DNA of 11,731 bases from Synechococcus sp. UW140 (lineage in GTDB: Bacteria; Cyanobacteriota; Cyanobacteriia; PCC-6307; Cyanobiaceae): the NCBI GenBank assembly GCA_945878795.1, contig CAMDWF010000041.1, positions 1 through 11,731 of the forward strand, given 5' to 3'. Under the pieces are notes generated by a model. It was not told the DNA's origin. It did not search any database and saw nothing but the letters and a program-made list of their open reading frames with translations. Shown here one piece after another: positions 1 to 5,798 of this stretch; the stretch's first letter is position 1; each line of letters opens with the position of its first letter. The translations under genes were made by a program, and so were the position numbers.

Positions 1-3
1 GCC

Positions 4-432
4 ATGCCTCCCGATATCCGCTGGCAGCAGCGCTTCGCCAACTTCTGCCAGGCCCTTGATCTGCTGGAGACCTTCTTCCAGCCCCCCGCGCTCAACGAGC
101 GGGAACGTCAGGGGCTGATCAAGGCCTTTGAATACTGTTTCGAGCTGGGCTGGAACACCCTGCGCGACCTGCTGCTGGCGGAGGGCAACACCGATCTGAT
201 CGGCTCGCGCGACACCCTTCGGCTGGCCTTCCGGGTGGGTCTGATCCGCGATGGTGAGAGTTGGCTGGCCATGGTTCAGGACCGCAACCTCACCAGCCCT
301 ACCTACAACCGCAGCACCGCCGTGCAGGTGAGCCAGCAGGTGGAGGCTCGCTATCTGACCTGTTTCCGGGAGCTGCGCCAGGTGCTCACCCAGCGGCTGC
401 AGGCCCCCGCCGGCAAGGAGGGTGATGGCTGA
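4..432 (+). CDS. HEPN-family protein, HI0074 type (partner of a minimal nucleotidyltransferase), catalytic His replaced by Pro
   Basis: This 142-residue protein matches the HI0074 / 'nucleotidyltransferase substrate-binding' HEPN family. Visible hallmarks are the N-terminal RWQQRF, the helix AFEYCFELGW (about 41-50), SRD..RLAFRVGLI (68-81) with DGESWL after it, and RNLTSPTYN (94-102). In active HepT-type toxins the last motif is Rx4HxY and acts in RNA cleavage. Here R94, N95 and Y101 are kept but position 99 is proline, encoded by CCT at 298-300, so RNase activity is doubtful. The tyrosine that MntA-type partners AMPylate in Shewanella HepT is still present. The ATG at 4 gives the family's usual N-terminus. 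The stop overlaps the start of the downstream MNT gene by 8 nt, indicating translational coupling. Family assignment is strong; the functional state is inference. Confidence 0.9.
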   Translation: MPPDIRWQQRFANFCQALDLLETFFQPPALNERERQGLIKAFEYCFELGWNTLRDLLLAEGNTDLIGSRDTLRLAFRVGLIRDGESWLAMVQDRNLTSPTYNRSTAVQVSQQVEARYLTCFRELRQVLTQRLQAPAGKEGDG

Positions 433-748
433 GCATCCCGCCGCCGCGACGACGATCCCGGGCCTGCCGCCGGAGGCCTCGGCCCGCCTGCTGGCCCTGT
501 TCAGTGCCGAGCCTGCGGTGCAGGAGGTTTGGCTCTACGGCTCCCGGGCCATGGGCCACCATCGCCCCGGCTCCGACATCGACCTCAGCCTGGTGGCGCC
601 GAACCTCGGCCATCACGACCGGCTGCGGCTGATGGGCGCCCTCGATGACCTGCTGCTTCCTTGGAGCATCGACCTCTCCCTGCACCACGAGTTGCCCGAA
701 TCCCTGCGCCAGCATGTGGCCCGGGTGGGGCGGCGGCTGGCGCCCTGA
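425..748 (+). CDS. Minimal nucleotidyltransferase (MNT) domain protein, HI0073/MntA type
   Basis: This small 107-residue protein is nearly all one nucleotidyltransferase fold. With the ATG at 425 as residue 1, the GSx10DxD signature runs from G39-S40 to D51 and D53, and the third acidic residue is D83 in SIDLSL. All catalytic elements are therefore present. In characterised HepT-MntA pairs this enzyme is the antitoxin: it adds AMP units to a tyrosine next to the HEPN active site. The gene overlaps the HEPN gene, as expected for the pair. A GTG directly before the ATG (422) would add one residue. The paradox is an apparently intact antitoxin enzyme beside a HEPN partner that lacks its histidine. 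Confidence 0.9.
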   Translation: MAEHPAAATTIPGLPPEASARLLALFSAEPAVQEVWLYGSRAMGHHRPGSDIDLSLVAPNLGHHDRLRLMGALDDLLLPWSIDLSLHHELPESLRQHVARVGRRLAP

Positions 749-969
749 GGACCCTTGCCAGCTCCTTAGCTATTGCCTGACGAGGTGTTTTGCTTCGACC
801 GACAGGGTTGGCAGCATCGCCGCAGCGACAGTGAACTGACTCCAGCCGCCCATGGCCGGCCCGCTGCTCGGCGTGCCCTATCCAATTGGAGCACTGGCAC
901 TGCCCCCCCCCCCCCCCCAAGCAGGAATGGCGGATTATTCGAAAGAATTTTTATAGGATCTACGATCTA
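749..969. other. Gene-free spacer between the MNT gene and the PEP-CTERM-like gene
   Basis: This 221-nt stretch is the largest clear gap in the window. I see no convincing gene. It holds an 8-bp palindrome CCAATTGG (882-889), the C16 tract (903-918) and an AT-richer stretch just before the next ATG with an AGGA-type ribosome site near 956-959. A 34-codon reading frame from the ATG at 852 runs through the C tract to TAG at 954-956; I do not call it a gene. Confidence 0.6.
903..918 (+). repeat. Homopolymer run of 16 C
   Basis: Sixteen consecutive C residues lie 51 nt upstream of the ATG at 970. Long homopolymers of this kind slip during replication and underlie phase variation in other bacteria. 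Here the run sits in the leader or promoter region of a surface or secreted protein gene. The length could also be a sequencing or assembly error. Confidence 0.95.
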
Positions 970-1623
970 ATGACACGATTCCATTGCCTTAGGGCCTCTT
1001 GCCTGGCGGCTGCGATCGGTGGCTCGGCATTGGCGGGCATGGCTCCCGCCGCCCAGGCCGCTATGTTTACTGAGTACACCAACAAGGCCGCCTTTGAGGC
1101 GGCACTGGCGCCTGGGGCCTATACAGAAACCCAGATGTATAACAAATATCCAAGTTATTCAGGAGGCTCGGGTTTTTCCTATACAGTCGGTGCGACAGGA
1201 GGCACCTTTAATATAGACGTTAATGATCTGTCTACCCTTAACTCCGCTCCATCTACTCTCACTTTTTCTTTTGGTTCGGGAATCAAGGCTTTTGGTGGGT
1301 ATTTTTACGTTACTGATGGCGCTGGAAATATTGTCGCTGCTCCCTTGCAAATTGGGATTAATAGCGACTCCTTTACAACGACGAAAACGCCAACCTCAAC
1401 CACTACATTCTATGGCTTTATTTCTGATACGGATTTAACCAATGCAACCATTATTAAATATGTTAGTCAACGATACGTTACGGCTGGCACCGTGATCGTC
1501 GGCACCACGGCTTCGGCACCTGTCGCCGCGCCTGGCCCTCTGCCCCTGTTCGGTGCCGCTGCCGCCTTCGGCTGGAGCCGGCGCCTGCGTCGCCGTCTGG
1601 TTGGCGGCCGCCCCGGTTGCTGA
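970..1623 (+). CDS. Secreted protein with PEP-CTERM-like C-terminal sorting tail
   Basis: This 217-residue protein has a signal peptide (about 1-30, ending AAQA before AMFTEY), a Gly/Ser/Thr-rich beta-type body (about 32-180) and a C-terminal sorting tail. The tail has a proline-rich start (APGPLPLFG, about 187-195), a short hydrophobic stretch (AAAAFGW) and an arginine cluster (204-209). That is the arrangement of exosortase substrates (PEP-CTERM-like) in unicellular cyanobacteria. The body has motifs such as FGSGIKAFGGYFYVTD that recur in such proteins; its function is unknown. The ATG at 970 is preferred over a TTG at 886 because it puts the signal peptide at the N-terminus and has AGGA about 10 nt upstream. 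The middle of the gene is about 40% GC by hand count in 60-nt blocks, while its last coding block is about 75%. No exosortase is in the window. Confidence 0.8.
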   Translation: MTRFHCLRASCLAAAIGGSALAGMAPAAQAAMFTEYTNKAAFEAALAPGAYTETQMYNKYPSYSGGSGFSYTVGATGGTFNIDVNDLSTLNSAPSTLTFSFGSGIKAFGGYFYVTDGAGNIVAAPLQIGINSDSFTTTKTPTSTTTFYGFISDTDLTNATIIKYVSQRYVTAGTVIVGTTASAPVAAPGPLPLFGAAAAFGWSRRLRRRLVGGRPGC

Positions 1624-1687
1624 ACGCGATCGGGCGGCCTTGCTGGCGGCTGCTCTGGTTGTCGGCCGTGGGGGAGCGAAACCACTG

Positions 1688-1704
1688 ACTTGGTTAAACT
1701 AAGT
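1688..1704. promoter_or_regulatory. Imperfect palindrome, candidate autoregulatory operator of the Phd-PIN pair
   Basis: The arms ACTTGGTT and AACTAAGT match at 7 of 8 positions around a central A, in an AT-rich patch inside GC-rich sequence. The site lies 19 nt before the antitoxin start codon. Phd/VapB antitoxins normally bind palindromes at this position and repress their own operon. Assignment rests on position and symmetry only. Confidence 0.5.
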
Positions 1705-1723
1705 CCATCTCGCCATCGCTGCC

Positions 1724-2005
1724 GTGCGCCAGGTCAACCTGCACGAAGCCAAGACCCAGCTCTCCCGGCTCGTGGCGGAGGCGGTGGCGGGCGAGAGCTT
1801 CGTGATCTGCAAAGCCGGCAAGCCGCTGGTGCAGGTCACCAGCCTGGCCGGGGCTGACGATTCCGCCAATCCCCCCCGGCGCCGCCTTGGTCTATTGGCC
1901 GGTCATTGTTCGGTGCCCGACGACTTCGACCAGATCGCCGTTGCGGAGATCGCTGATCTGTTCGAGGGCCTGCCGACTGCCGCGCCCAGTGCCGGTGGGC
2001 TGTGA
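1724..2005 (+). CDS. Phd/YefM-family antitoxin
   Basis: This 93-residue protein has the typical Phd/YefM N-terminus: RQVNLHEAKTQLSRLVAEAV, then a short strand-turn ending GKPLVQV (about residues 33-39). This part dimerises and binds DNA in the family. The C-terminal half (about 45-93) includes a conserved-looking RRRLGLLAGHCSVPDDFD and an acidic stretch that should bind and block the PIN toxin. The start is GTG. The gene shares GTGA with the toxin gene, so the two are translationally coupled with the antitoxin first. A palindrome just upstream is a likely self-operator. Family assignment is firm. Confidence 0.9.
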   Translation: MRQVNLHEAKTQLSRLVAEAVAGESFVICKAGKPLVQVTSLAGADDSANPPRRRLGLLAGHCSVPDDFDQIAVAEIADLFEGLPTAAPSAGGL

Positions 2006-2397
2006 AGCTGCTGCTCGATACCCACATCCTCATCTGGGCCATGGGCGAACCGTCACGGCTCGGCCCCGCCCTGAGGGAGCATCTGGAGGAACCCCGCCAC
2101 AGCCTCTGCTTCAGCGTCGCCTCCCTCTGGGAGCTGGTCATCAAGGCGGCCTTGGGGCGCGAGGGTTTCCAGGTGCAACCCTCGATGTTGCGACGCACCC
2201 TGCTGGATGGCGGTTTTGTGGAGATTCCAATTGAGGCCGCCCACGTACTGGCGGTGGCCCAGCTGCCGCCCCTGCACCGCGATCCCTTTGATCGCCTGTT
2301 GCTGGCCCAGGCGGAGCGAGAAGGGTTGTTGTTGATCACCGCCGATGCGGTGCTGGCCCGCTATCCCGGCCCCGTGCGCCATCACGGCAGCTTCTGA
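2002..2397 (+). CDS. PIN-domain toxin (VapC family)
   Basis: This 131-residue PIN-domain ribonuclease is full length. The acidic residues expected for metal binding are visible: D6 in LLLDTHILIWA, E44 in SLWELVIKAALG, D97 in HRDPFDRLLLAQA, and D115 in LITADAVLARY. VapC-type enzymes cut specific RNAs such as tRNAs or rRNA when their antitoxin is degraded; the target here cannot be predicted. It starts with GTG, overlapping the antitoxin stop by 4 nt. It converges on thiL with 15 nt between the stop codons. Nothing suggests inactivation. Confidence 0.92.
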   Translation: MKLLLDTHILIWAMGEPSRLGPALREHLEEPRHSLCFSVASLWELVIKAALGREGFQVQPSMLRRTLLDGGFVEIPIEAAHVLAVAQLPPLHRDPFDRLLLAQAEREGLLLITADAVLARYPGPVRHHGSF

Positions 2398-2412
2398 GCC
2401 CCGCCCCTTGCC

Positions 2413-3504
2413 TCAGCCAAAGTGGCTGTAGCCAGTGGGCGCCCCCCTCCCCCCAGCGCCCGGGCCCCAGGGGGCGCCATCGCTCCAGCCCAGGCTCCCG
2501 GCCTCCCCCTCCACCAGCACTCCCACCACCGAGGCGCCTGGCAGGGCTGCGATCAGGGCCTCGGCCCAGGGCGGCTCCAGGGCCAGCACCAGCTCGAAAT
2601 CCTCGCCGCCCCCCAGGCACCAGGCTGCGGCCTGGGGCAGGCCGGCCATGGCCAGATCCAGGGGTAAAGCGTCACGGTCCAGCTGGGCCGCGCAGCCGCT
2701 GCTGGCCGCGATCGCCGCCGCCGCCGCCGCCAGCCCATCACTGCTGTCGCAACCCCCCACCCGCCAGCCCAACCGGGCCTGTCGGGTGGCGATCAGGGCC
2801 CGCACCGCGTCAAAGCGGGGGCGGGGGCGGCGGTGGGCCTGGATGGCCCGTGCCCGCAGGCTTGGATCAAGCAAGGCTGCCGATCCCCCTCGCAACTCGC
2901 CCTGTAGCAGGGCCAGCCCCAGCCGGCTCAGCCCGTGGGGGCCGGTGCATACCAGCCAGTCGCCCGGGAATCCGTCGCAGCGGCGGATCGGACCGGAGCT
3001 GGCGATGGCGCCCGGCTGGTTGGCATCGGTTGCCGCCCCGGGGGCCTCCGCTGCCCAGGTTCCGAGCGCCGTAATCGCCAGCAGCCTTTGGGCGCCGCCA
3101 CTGCAATCGCCCCCTAAAAGCACCCCGCCGTAGGCCTCCAGCGCCTCCTTGATGCCGCCGTAGACCCCTTCAACCCAGGGCCAGGGGGTGGCTGCAGGAG
3201 CCACCAGGGCCACCGTGATCCCCACCACGGCCGTGCAGCCCATGGCCGCCAGGTCCGAAAGGTTGGCCGCAGTGGCCCGCCAACCCACATCCGCCGCCGC
3301 CGTGGTGGTTTCGCTGAAGTGGAGGCCTTCGACAAGCACGTCGGTGTTGACTACCAACGGCCTGTCTTCCGTGCTTGGCAACAGGGCCGCATCATCGGCG
3401 AACTGGCCCGGCGGGGCGAAGGCCCCCAGCCGCCGGATCAGCTCCCATTCGCCCAGGTCGGCCAGGGTTTCCTGGCTGGTGGCTGGGTTTGGTGGGTCGG
3501 CCAA
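2413..3504 (-). CDS. thiL: Thiamine-monophosphate kinase ThiL
   Basis: ThiL phosphorylates thiamine monophosphate to thiamine diphosphate, the last step of cofactor synthesis. The 363-residue protein carries the family motifs in order: FADDAAL (35-41, with A where GDD is usual), NTD and LVEGLHF (53-63), NLSDLAAMG (81-89), GGDC (131-134), DSSDGL (253-258) and GGGEDFEL (298-305). It ends in GYSHF-G. The stretch around 152-182 between TALGTW and GDWLVCTG is longer than I expect for the family. No ATG is available near the expected N-terminus; TTG at 3504 is chosen, with GAGG just upstream inside the cyclophilin stop region. It lies 5 nt after the cyclophilin gene, so both probably share a transcript. 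Confidence 0.93.
   Translation of the reverse strand: MADPPNPATSQETLADLGEWELIRRLGAFAPPGQFADDAALLPSTEDRPLVVNTDVLVEGLHFSETTTAAADVGWRATAANLSDLAAMGCTAVVGITVALVAPAATPWPWVEGVYGGIKEALEAYGGVLLGGDCSGGAQRLLAITALGTWAAEAPGAATDANQPGAIASSGPIRRCDGFPGDWLVCTGPHGLSRLGLALLQGELRGGSAALLDPSLRARAIQAHRRPRPRFDAVRALIATRQARLGWRVGGCDSSDGLAAAAAAIAASSGCAAQLDRDALPLDLAMAGLPQAAAWCLGGGEDFELVLALEPPWAEALIAALPGASVVGVLVEGEAGSLGWSDGAPWGPGAGGRGAPTGYSHFG
2414..2428. terminator. Short hairpin between convergent toxin and thiL genes
   Basis: CAGCCA (2414-2419) and TGGCTG (2423-2428) form a perfect 6-bp stem with loop AAG. It follows the toxin stop by 16 nt and overlaps the thiL stop codon. There is no T-run on either strand, so intrinsic termination is only a possibility. 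Confidence 0.3.
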
Positions 3505-3509
3505 GGGCC

Positions 3510-4631
3510 TCAGGCGTGCTCGTGCAGATTCTGGGCCCCTTCCAGCACCTTGGCGCTGACAATGCCGTCCTCGGCGCTGAGATTGTCCAGCACGTCAAAG
3601 CCATCGACCACATAACCGAAGGCGGCATAGCGGCCGTCGATCAGGTTGAGGCCCGCCGGGGTCAATTCAGGCTCGGAAAGGAACAGGAAAAACTGGGAGG
3701 AGCCATCGGCCAGATCCTTGTCGGAGTGGGCCCAGCCCAGGGTGCCCTTGGCGTTGAAGGGCAACACGGGCTCGGCTTTGAACATCCCCAGATCTTCGAA
3801 GGTCTGGTTGTAGTAGGGCTCCGCCTTGCCCGGCACCCGGATCTCCAGGGGCACCCGACGCTCCGCCTTGGTGAGCGGGTCGATGAAGCCATCGTCAGGC
3901 CCCTGCGGATCGCCCGTCTGGAGCACGTAAAAATCTTCGGCCCGGTTGAAAGGCAGGCCGTCATAGAAACCGCGTTGCACCAGATCCACAAAGGCACCGG
4001 CGGTGATGGGCGCGTTAAAGCCGTCCACCACGGTGGTCAGATCCCCCTTGGTGGTGCTCAGTCGCACCGTGGCCCGGCCCAGCAGGCGGGGCAGGGCGTC
4101 GTATTCCGGCGGGATCGCAAAGGGAAAGTCCTTCACCAACAGGTCTTCAGCGCTGCCGATGGCCCCTAGGGCCCGGCGGCGGGCCTCCAGATAGCCATCC
4201 CGGTCTTGGCTGGATGCCGCTTCGGCCAGGGTCTGGAGTTGGTTGTTGACCCCATCAAGCAACTCTTCGACGTGGGCGCGCTGATCGGGCTCGAAGCGAT
4301 CGAGAATCGCCGCTCGCTTGGTGCTTAGCAGGGACTGGCTGCGCTTGGCGACCTGGCCCAGGGCACTCCAGCGCTTGGCCCGCAGATCAACGCTGGTGGC
4401 TTCCAGCCGATGCTGAAGGTCCTGAAGATCCCCGGGGCTTACCGGCAGGGCATTGCGCAGCAGGGCCGAGGGGTCGGTGATGGCGTTGCCCGGGGGCAAG
4501 GCGGCCCAGCTGGGTGGTGCCCAGGCCAGCATCAACAGCATCGCCAGGCCCAGGACTCTGGTGCAGACCCTTTGCCAGCGGGGGGCGGGGGAAAGGGCGG
4601 TGGTGGATGCCGCCGCAGGCCTCTGGCTCAT
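3510..4631 (-). CDS. Lumenal cyclophilin-type protein, CYP38/TLP40 family
   Basis: This 373-residue protein matches plant CYP38/TLP40 in layout. A signal peptide has its hydrophobic core at about 25-38 and likely cleavage after SWA (43). An N-terminal helical domain begins with DPSALLRNALPV (53-64). The C-terminal cyclophilin-like domain spans about 187-366, with VDGFNAPITAG (202-212), QTGDPQGPDDGFIDP (238-252), PFNAKGTLGWA (291-301) and DGRYAAFGYV (332-341). Plant CYP38 aids assembly and repair of photosystem II in the thylakoid lumen and has weak or no isomerase activity, so a chaperone-like role is more likely than catalysis. The ATG at 4631 is chosen because it places the signal peptide correctly; longer in-frame extensions upstream run into efp and have no family features. 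It is divergent from efp and just upstream of thiL. Confidence 0.9.
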   Translation of the reverse strand: MSQRPAAASTTALSPAPRWQRVCTRVLGLAMLLMLAWAPPSWAALPPGNAITDPSALLRNALPVSPGDLQDLQHRLEATSVDLRAKRWSALGQVAKRSQSLLSTKRAAILDRFEPDQRAHVEELLDGVNNQLQTLAEAASSQDRDGYLEARRRALGAIGSAEDLLVKDFPFAIPPEYDALPRLLGRATVRLSTTKGDLTTVVDGFNAPITAGAFVDLVQRGFYDGLPFNRAEDFYVLQTGDPQGPDDGFIDPLTKAERRVPLEIRVPGKAEPYYNQTFEDLGMFKAEPVLPFNAKGTLGWAHSDKDLADGSSQFFLFLSEPELTPAGLNLIDGRYAAFGYVVDGFDVLDNLSAEDGIVSAKVLEGAQNLHEHA

Positions 4632-4710
4632 GGATGGCCACTCTTTGAACGGACTCTGGCACGTCTGCGATGCCCCTGGCCTGGTCCAAGGGGCTGTCAG
4701 TCGCCAGACG

Positions 4711-4716
4711 TACAAT
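4711..4716 (+). promoter_or_regulatory. Candidate -10 element for efp
   Basis: TACAAT lies 23 nt before the efp start codon in the 108-nt divergent spacer with the cyclophilin gene. No good -35 hexamer is seen at 16-18 nt spacing. A transcript starting about 7 nt downstream would have a leader of under 20 nt. Confidence 0.45.
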
Positions 4717-4739
4717 CCCCAGCGACTTGAAACGCCGGG

Positions 4740-5300
4740 ATGATTTCCAGCAACGACTTCCGCACCGGCACCACGATTCTTTTGGATGGCCAGGTTTGGC
4801 GAGTCGTCGAGTTTCTGCATGTGAAGCCTGGCAAAGGTTCGGCTTTCGTGCGCACCAAGCTCAAAGCCGTCCAAAGTGGCAACGTGGTTGAGAAAACTTT
4901 CCGGGCTGGCGAAACGATGCCCCAGGCCCAGTTGGAAAAGTCAACCCTGCAGCACACTTATATGGAGGCCGACGATTATGTGTTCATGAACATGGATTCC
5001 TTCGAGGAGAGCCGCCTCACGGCAGCTCAGATCGGCGAAGGTCGTAAATACCTCAAGGAGGGCATGGCCGTGAGTGTCATTACTTTCGATGGCAAGCCCC
5101 TAGAGGTCGAGCTTCCCAATTCCGTTGTCCTGGAAGTTACCCAGACCGATCCCGGCGTCAAAGGCGACACGGCTACCGGCGGCACCAAGCCCGCCATCGT
5201 CGAAACCGGAGCCCAGGTGATGGTGCCGCTGTTCATCACCATCGGCGAGAAAATCAAGATCGACACCCGCAACGACAGCTATCTCGGCAGGGAGTCCTGA
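4740..5300 (+). CDS. efp: Translation elongation factor P
   Basis: EF-P binds stalled ribosomes between the P and E sites and restores peptide-bond formation at polyproline stretches. The 186-residue length and three-domain make-up fit the family. The N-terminal KOW-like domain carries HVKPGKGSAFVR (27-38), with the modifiable loop tip at K32. The OB domains end in the family signature with ITIGEKIKIDTRNDSYLGR (about 166-184). The tip is lysine, so the rhamnosyl-arginine route (EarP) does not apply. No EpmA/EpmB/EpmC modifier gene is visible nearby. It is the first gene of an efp-accB pair. AccB downstream has a very proline-rich linker with PPPP and PPLP runs, a natural EF-P client type, though this link is inference. 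Confidence 0.97.
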   Translation: MISSNDFRTGTTILLDGQVWRVVEFLHVKPGKGSAFVRTKLKAVQSGNVVEKTFRAGETMPQAQLEKSTLQHTYMEADDYVFMNMDSFEESRLTAAQIGEGRKYLKEGMAVSVITFDGKPLEVELPNSVVLEVTQTDPGVKGDTATGGTKPAIVETGAQVMVPLFITIGEKIKIDTRNDSYLGRES

Positions 5301-5304
5301 TTCC

Positions 5305-5772
5305 ATGCAGCTCGACCATGACCAGCTCCGGGAACTCCTGACCTTCCTGGGCGAGAGCGATATCCAGGAGTTGCGTCTGGAGGGCGATGACTTCCGTCTG
5401 GTGGTGCGTCGCAACCTGCCCGCTGCGGCGCCCACGGCCCCGGCGGCCCCGCCCTTGCCCGCCGCCGCCCCAACCCCTCCGGCTCCGGTCGCTGAATCCC
5501 CGTCGCCGCCACCCCCTACCAGCCGCAGCGACCTCCAGCCCCTCACGGCGCCCATGGTGGGCACGTTCTATCGCTCTCCAGCCCCTGGTGAACCTGCCTT
5601 TGTGGAGCTGGGCAGCCGCATTCAGGCCGGTCAACCCGTCTGCATCCTGGAGGCGATGAAGTTGATGAATGAACTGGAAGCCGAAATCAGCGGCGAGGTG
5701 GTGGAAATCCTGGTGGAGAGCGGTACCCCCGTTGAATTCGGTCAGGTCCTGATGCGCATCCGCCCCGCCTGA
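5305..5772 (+). CDS. accB: Biotin carboxyl carrier protein of acetyl-CoA carboxylase
   Basis: AccB carries the biotin that AccC carboxylates and AccA/AccD then use to make malonyl-CoA for fatty acid synthesis. The 155-residue protein has a short N-terminal domain (1-37, starting with QLDHDQLRELLTFL), an Ala/Pro-rich flexible linker (about 38-73) and a C-terminal biotinyl domain (about 78-154). The biotin attachment site is EAMKLMNE with K119, and the thumb-like PMVGTFYRSPAPGEP (83-97) is intact. The ATG follows the efp stop by 4 nt, and an AGGGAG ribosome site (5289-5294) sits within the end of efp, so the two are one operon. This gene order is common in cyanobacteria. Confidence 0.97.
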   Translation: MQLDHDQLRELLTFLGESDIQELRLEGDDFRLVVRRNLPAAAPTAPAAPPLPAAAPTPPAPVAESPSPPPPTSRSDLQPLTAPMVGTFYRSPAPGEPAFVELGSRIQAGQPVCILEAMKLMNELEAEISGEVVEILVESGTPVEFGQVLMRIRPA

Positions 5773-5780
5773 GGCGAGGT

Positions 5781-5798
5781 CTGATCCCTTGGGGTCAG
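5781..5798. terminator. Hairpin between convergent accB and pdxA
   Basis: CTGATCC (5781-5787) and GGGTCAG (5792-5798) pair over 7 bp with one G-T wobble and a CTTG loop. It starts 8 nt after the accB stop and covers the pdxA stop codon, so it could serve both strands. It lacks a T-run. Confidence 0.4.

Noticed and set aside
852..956. 34-codon frame crossing the C16 tract
   Set aside because: No ribosome site and composition set by the homopolymer; kept only as part of the slippage observation.
886..969. TTG start at 886 for the secreted protein, with a proline run encoded by the C tract
   Set aside because: It places the signal peptide internally; the ATG at 970 has a ribosome site and a proper signal sequence.
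2708..2732. GCC repeat and a GCGATCGC (HIP1) octamer; a second HIP1 at 7747-7754
   Set aside because: The GCC run simply encodes alanines of ThiL. Two HIP1 copies in this length are unremarkable for a cyanobacterium.
2435..3133. Long open frames on the plus strand opposite thiL, and several others opposite the cyclophilin, pdxA and SNF2 genes
   Set aside because: These are open only because high GC content makes stops rare. They have Arg/Pro/Gly-rich, motif-free translations, and the opposite strand holds a gene with family motifs.
3187..3205. Perfect 7-bp hairpin GGTGGCT/AGCCACC within thiL
   Set aside because: It lies in mid-gene coding sequence with Pro/Ala/Val codons; likely chance in GC-rich DNA.
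2398..3504. Possible TPP riboswitch associated with thiL
   Set aside because: I find none of the conserved TPP-aptamer segments upstream of thiL, which starts 5 nt after the cyclophilin gene.
4632..4874. Upstream extension of the cyclophilin frame to 4874
   Set aside because: It would overlap efp antisense and bury the signal peptide; ATG 4631 gives the family architecture.
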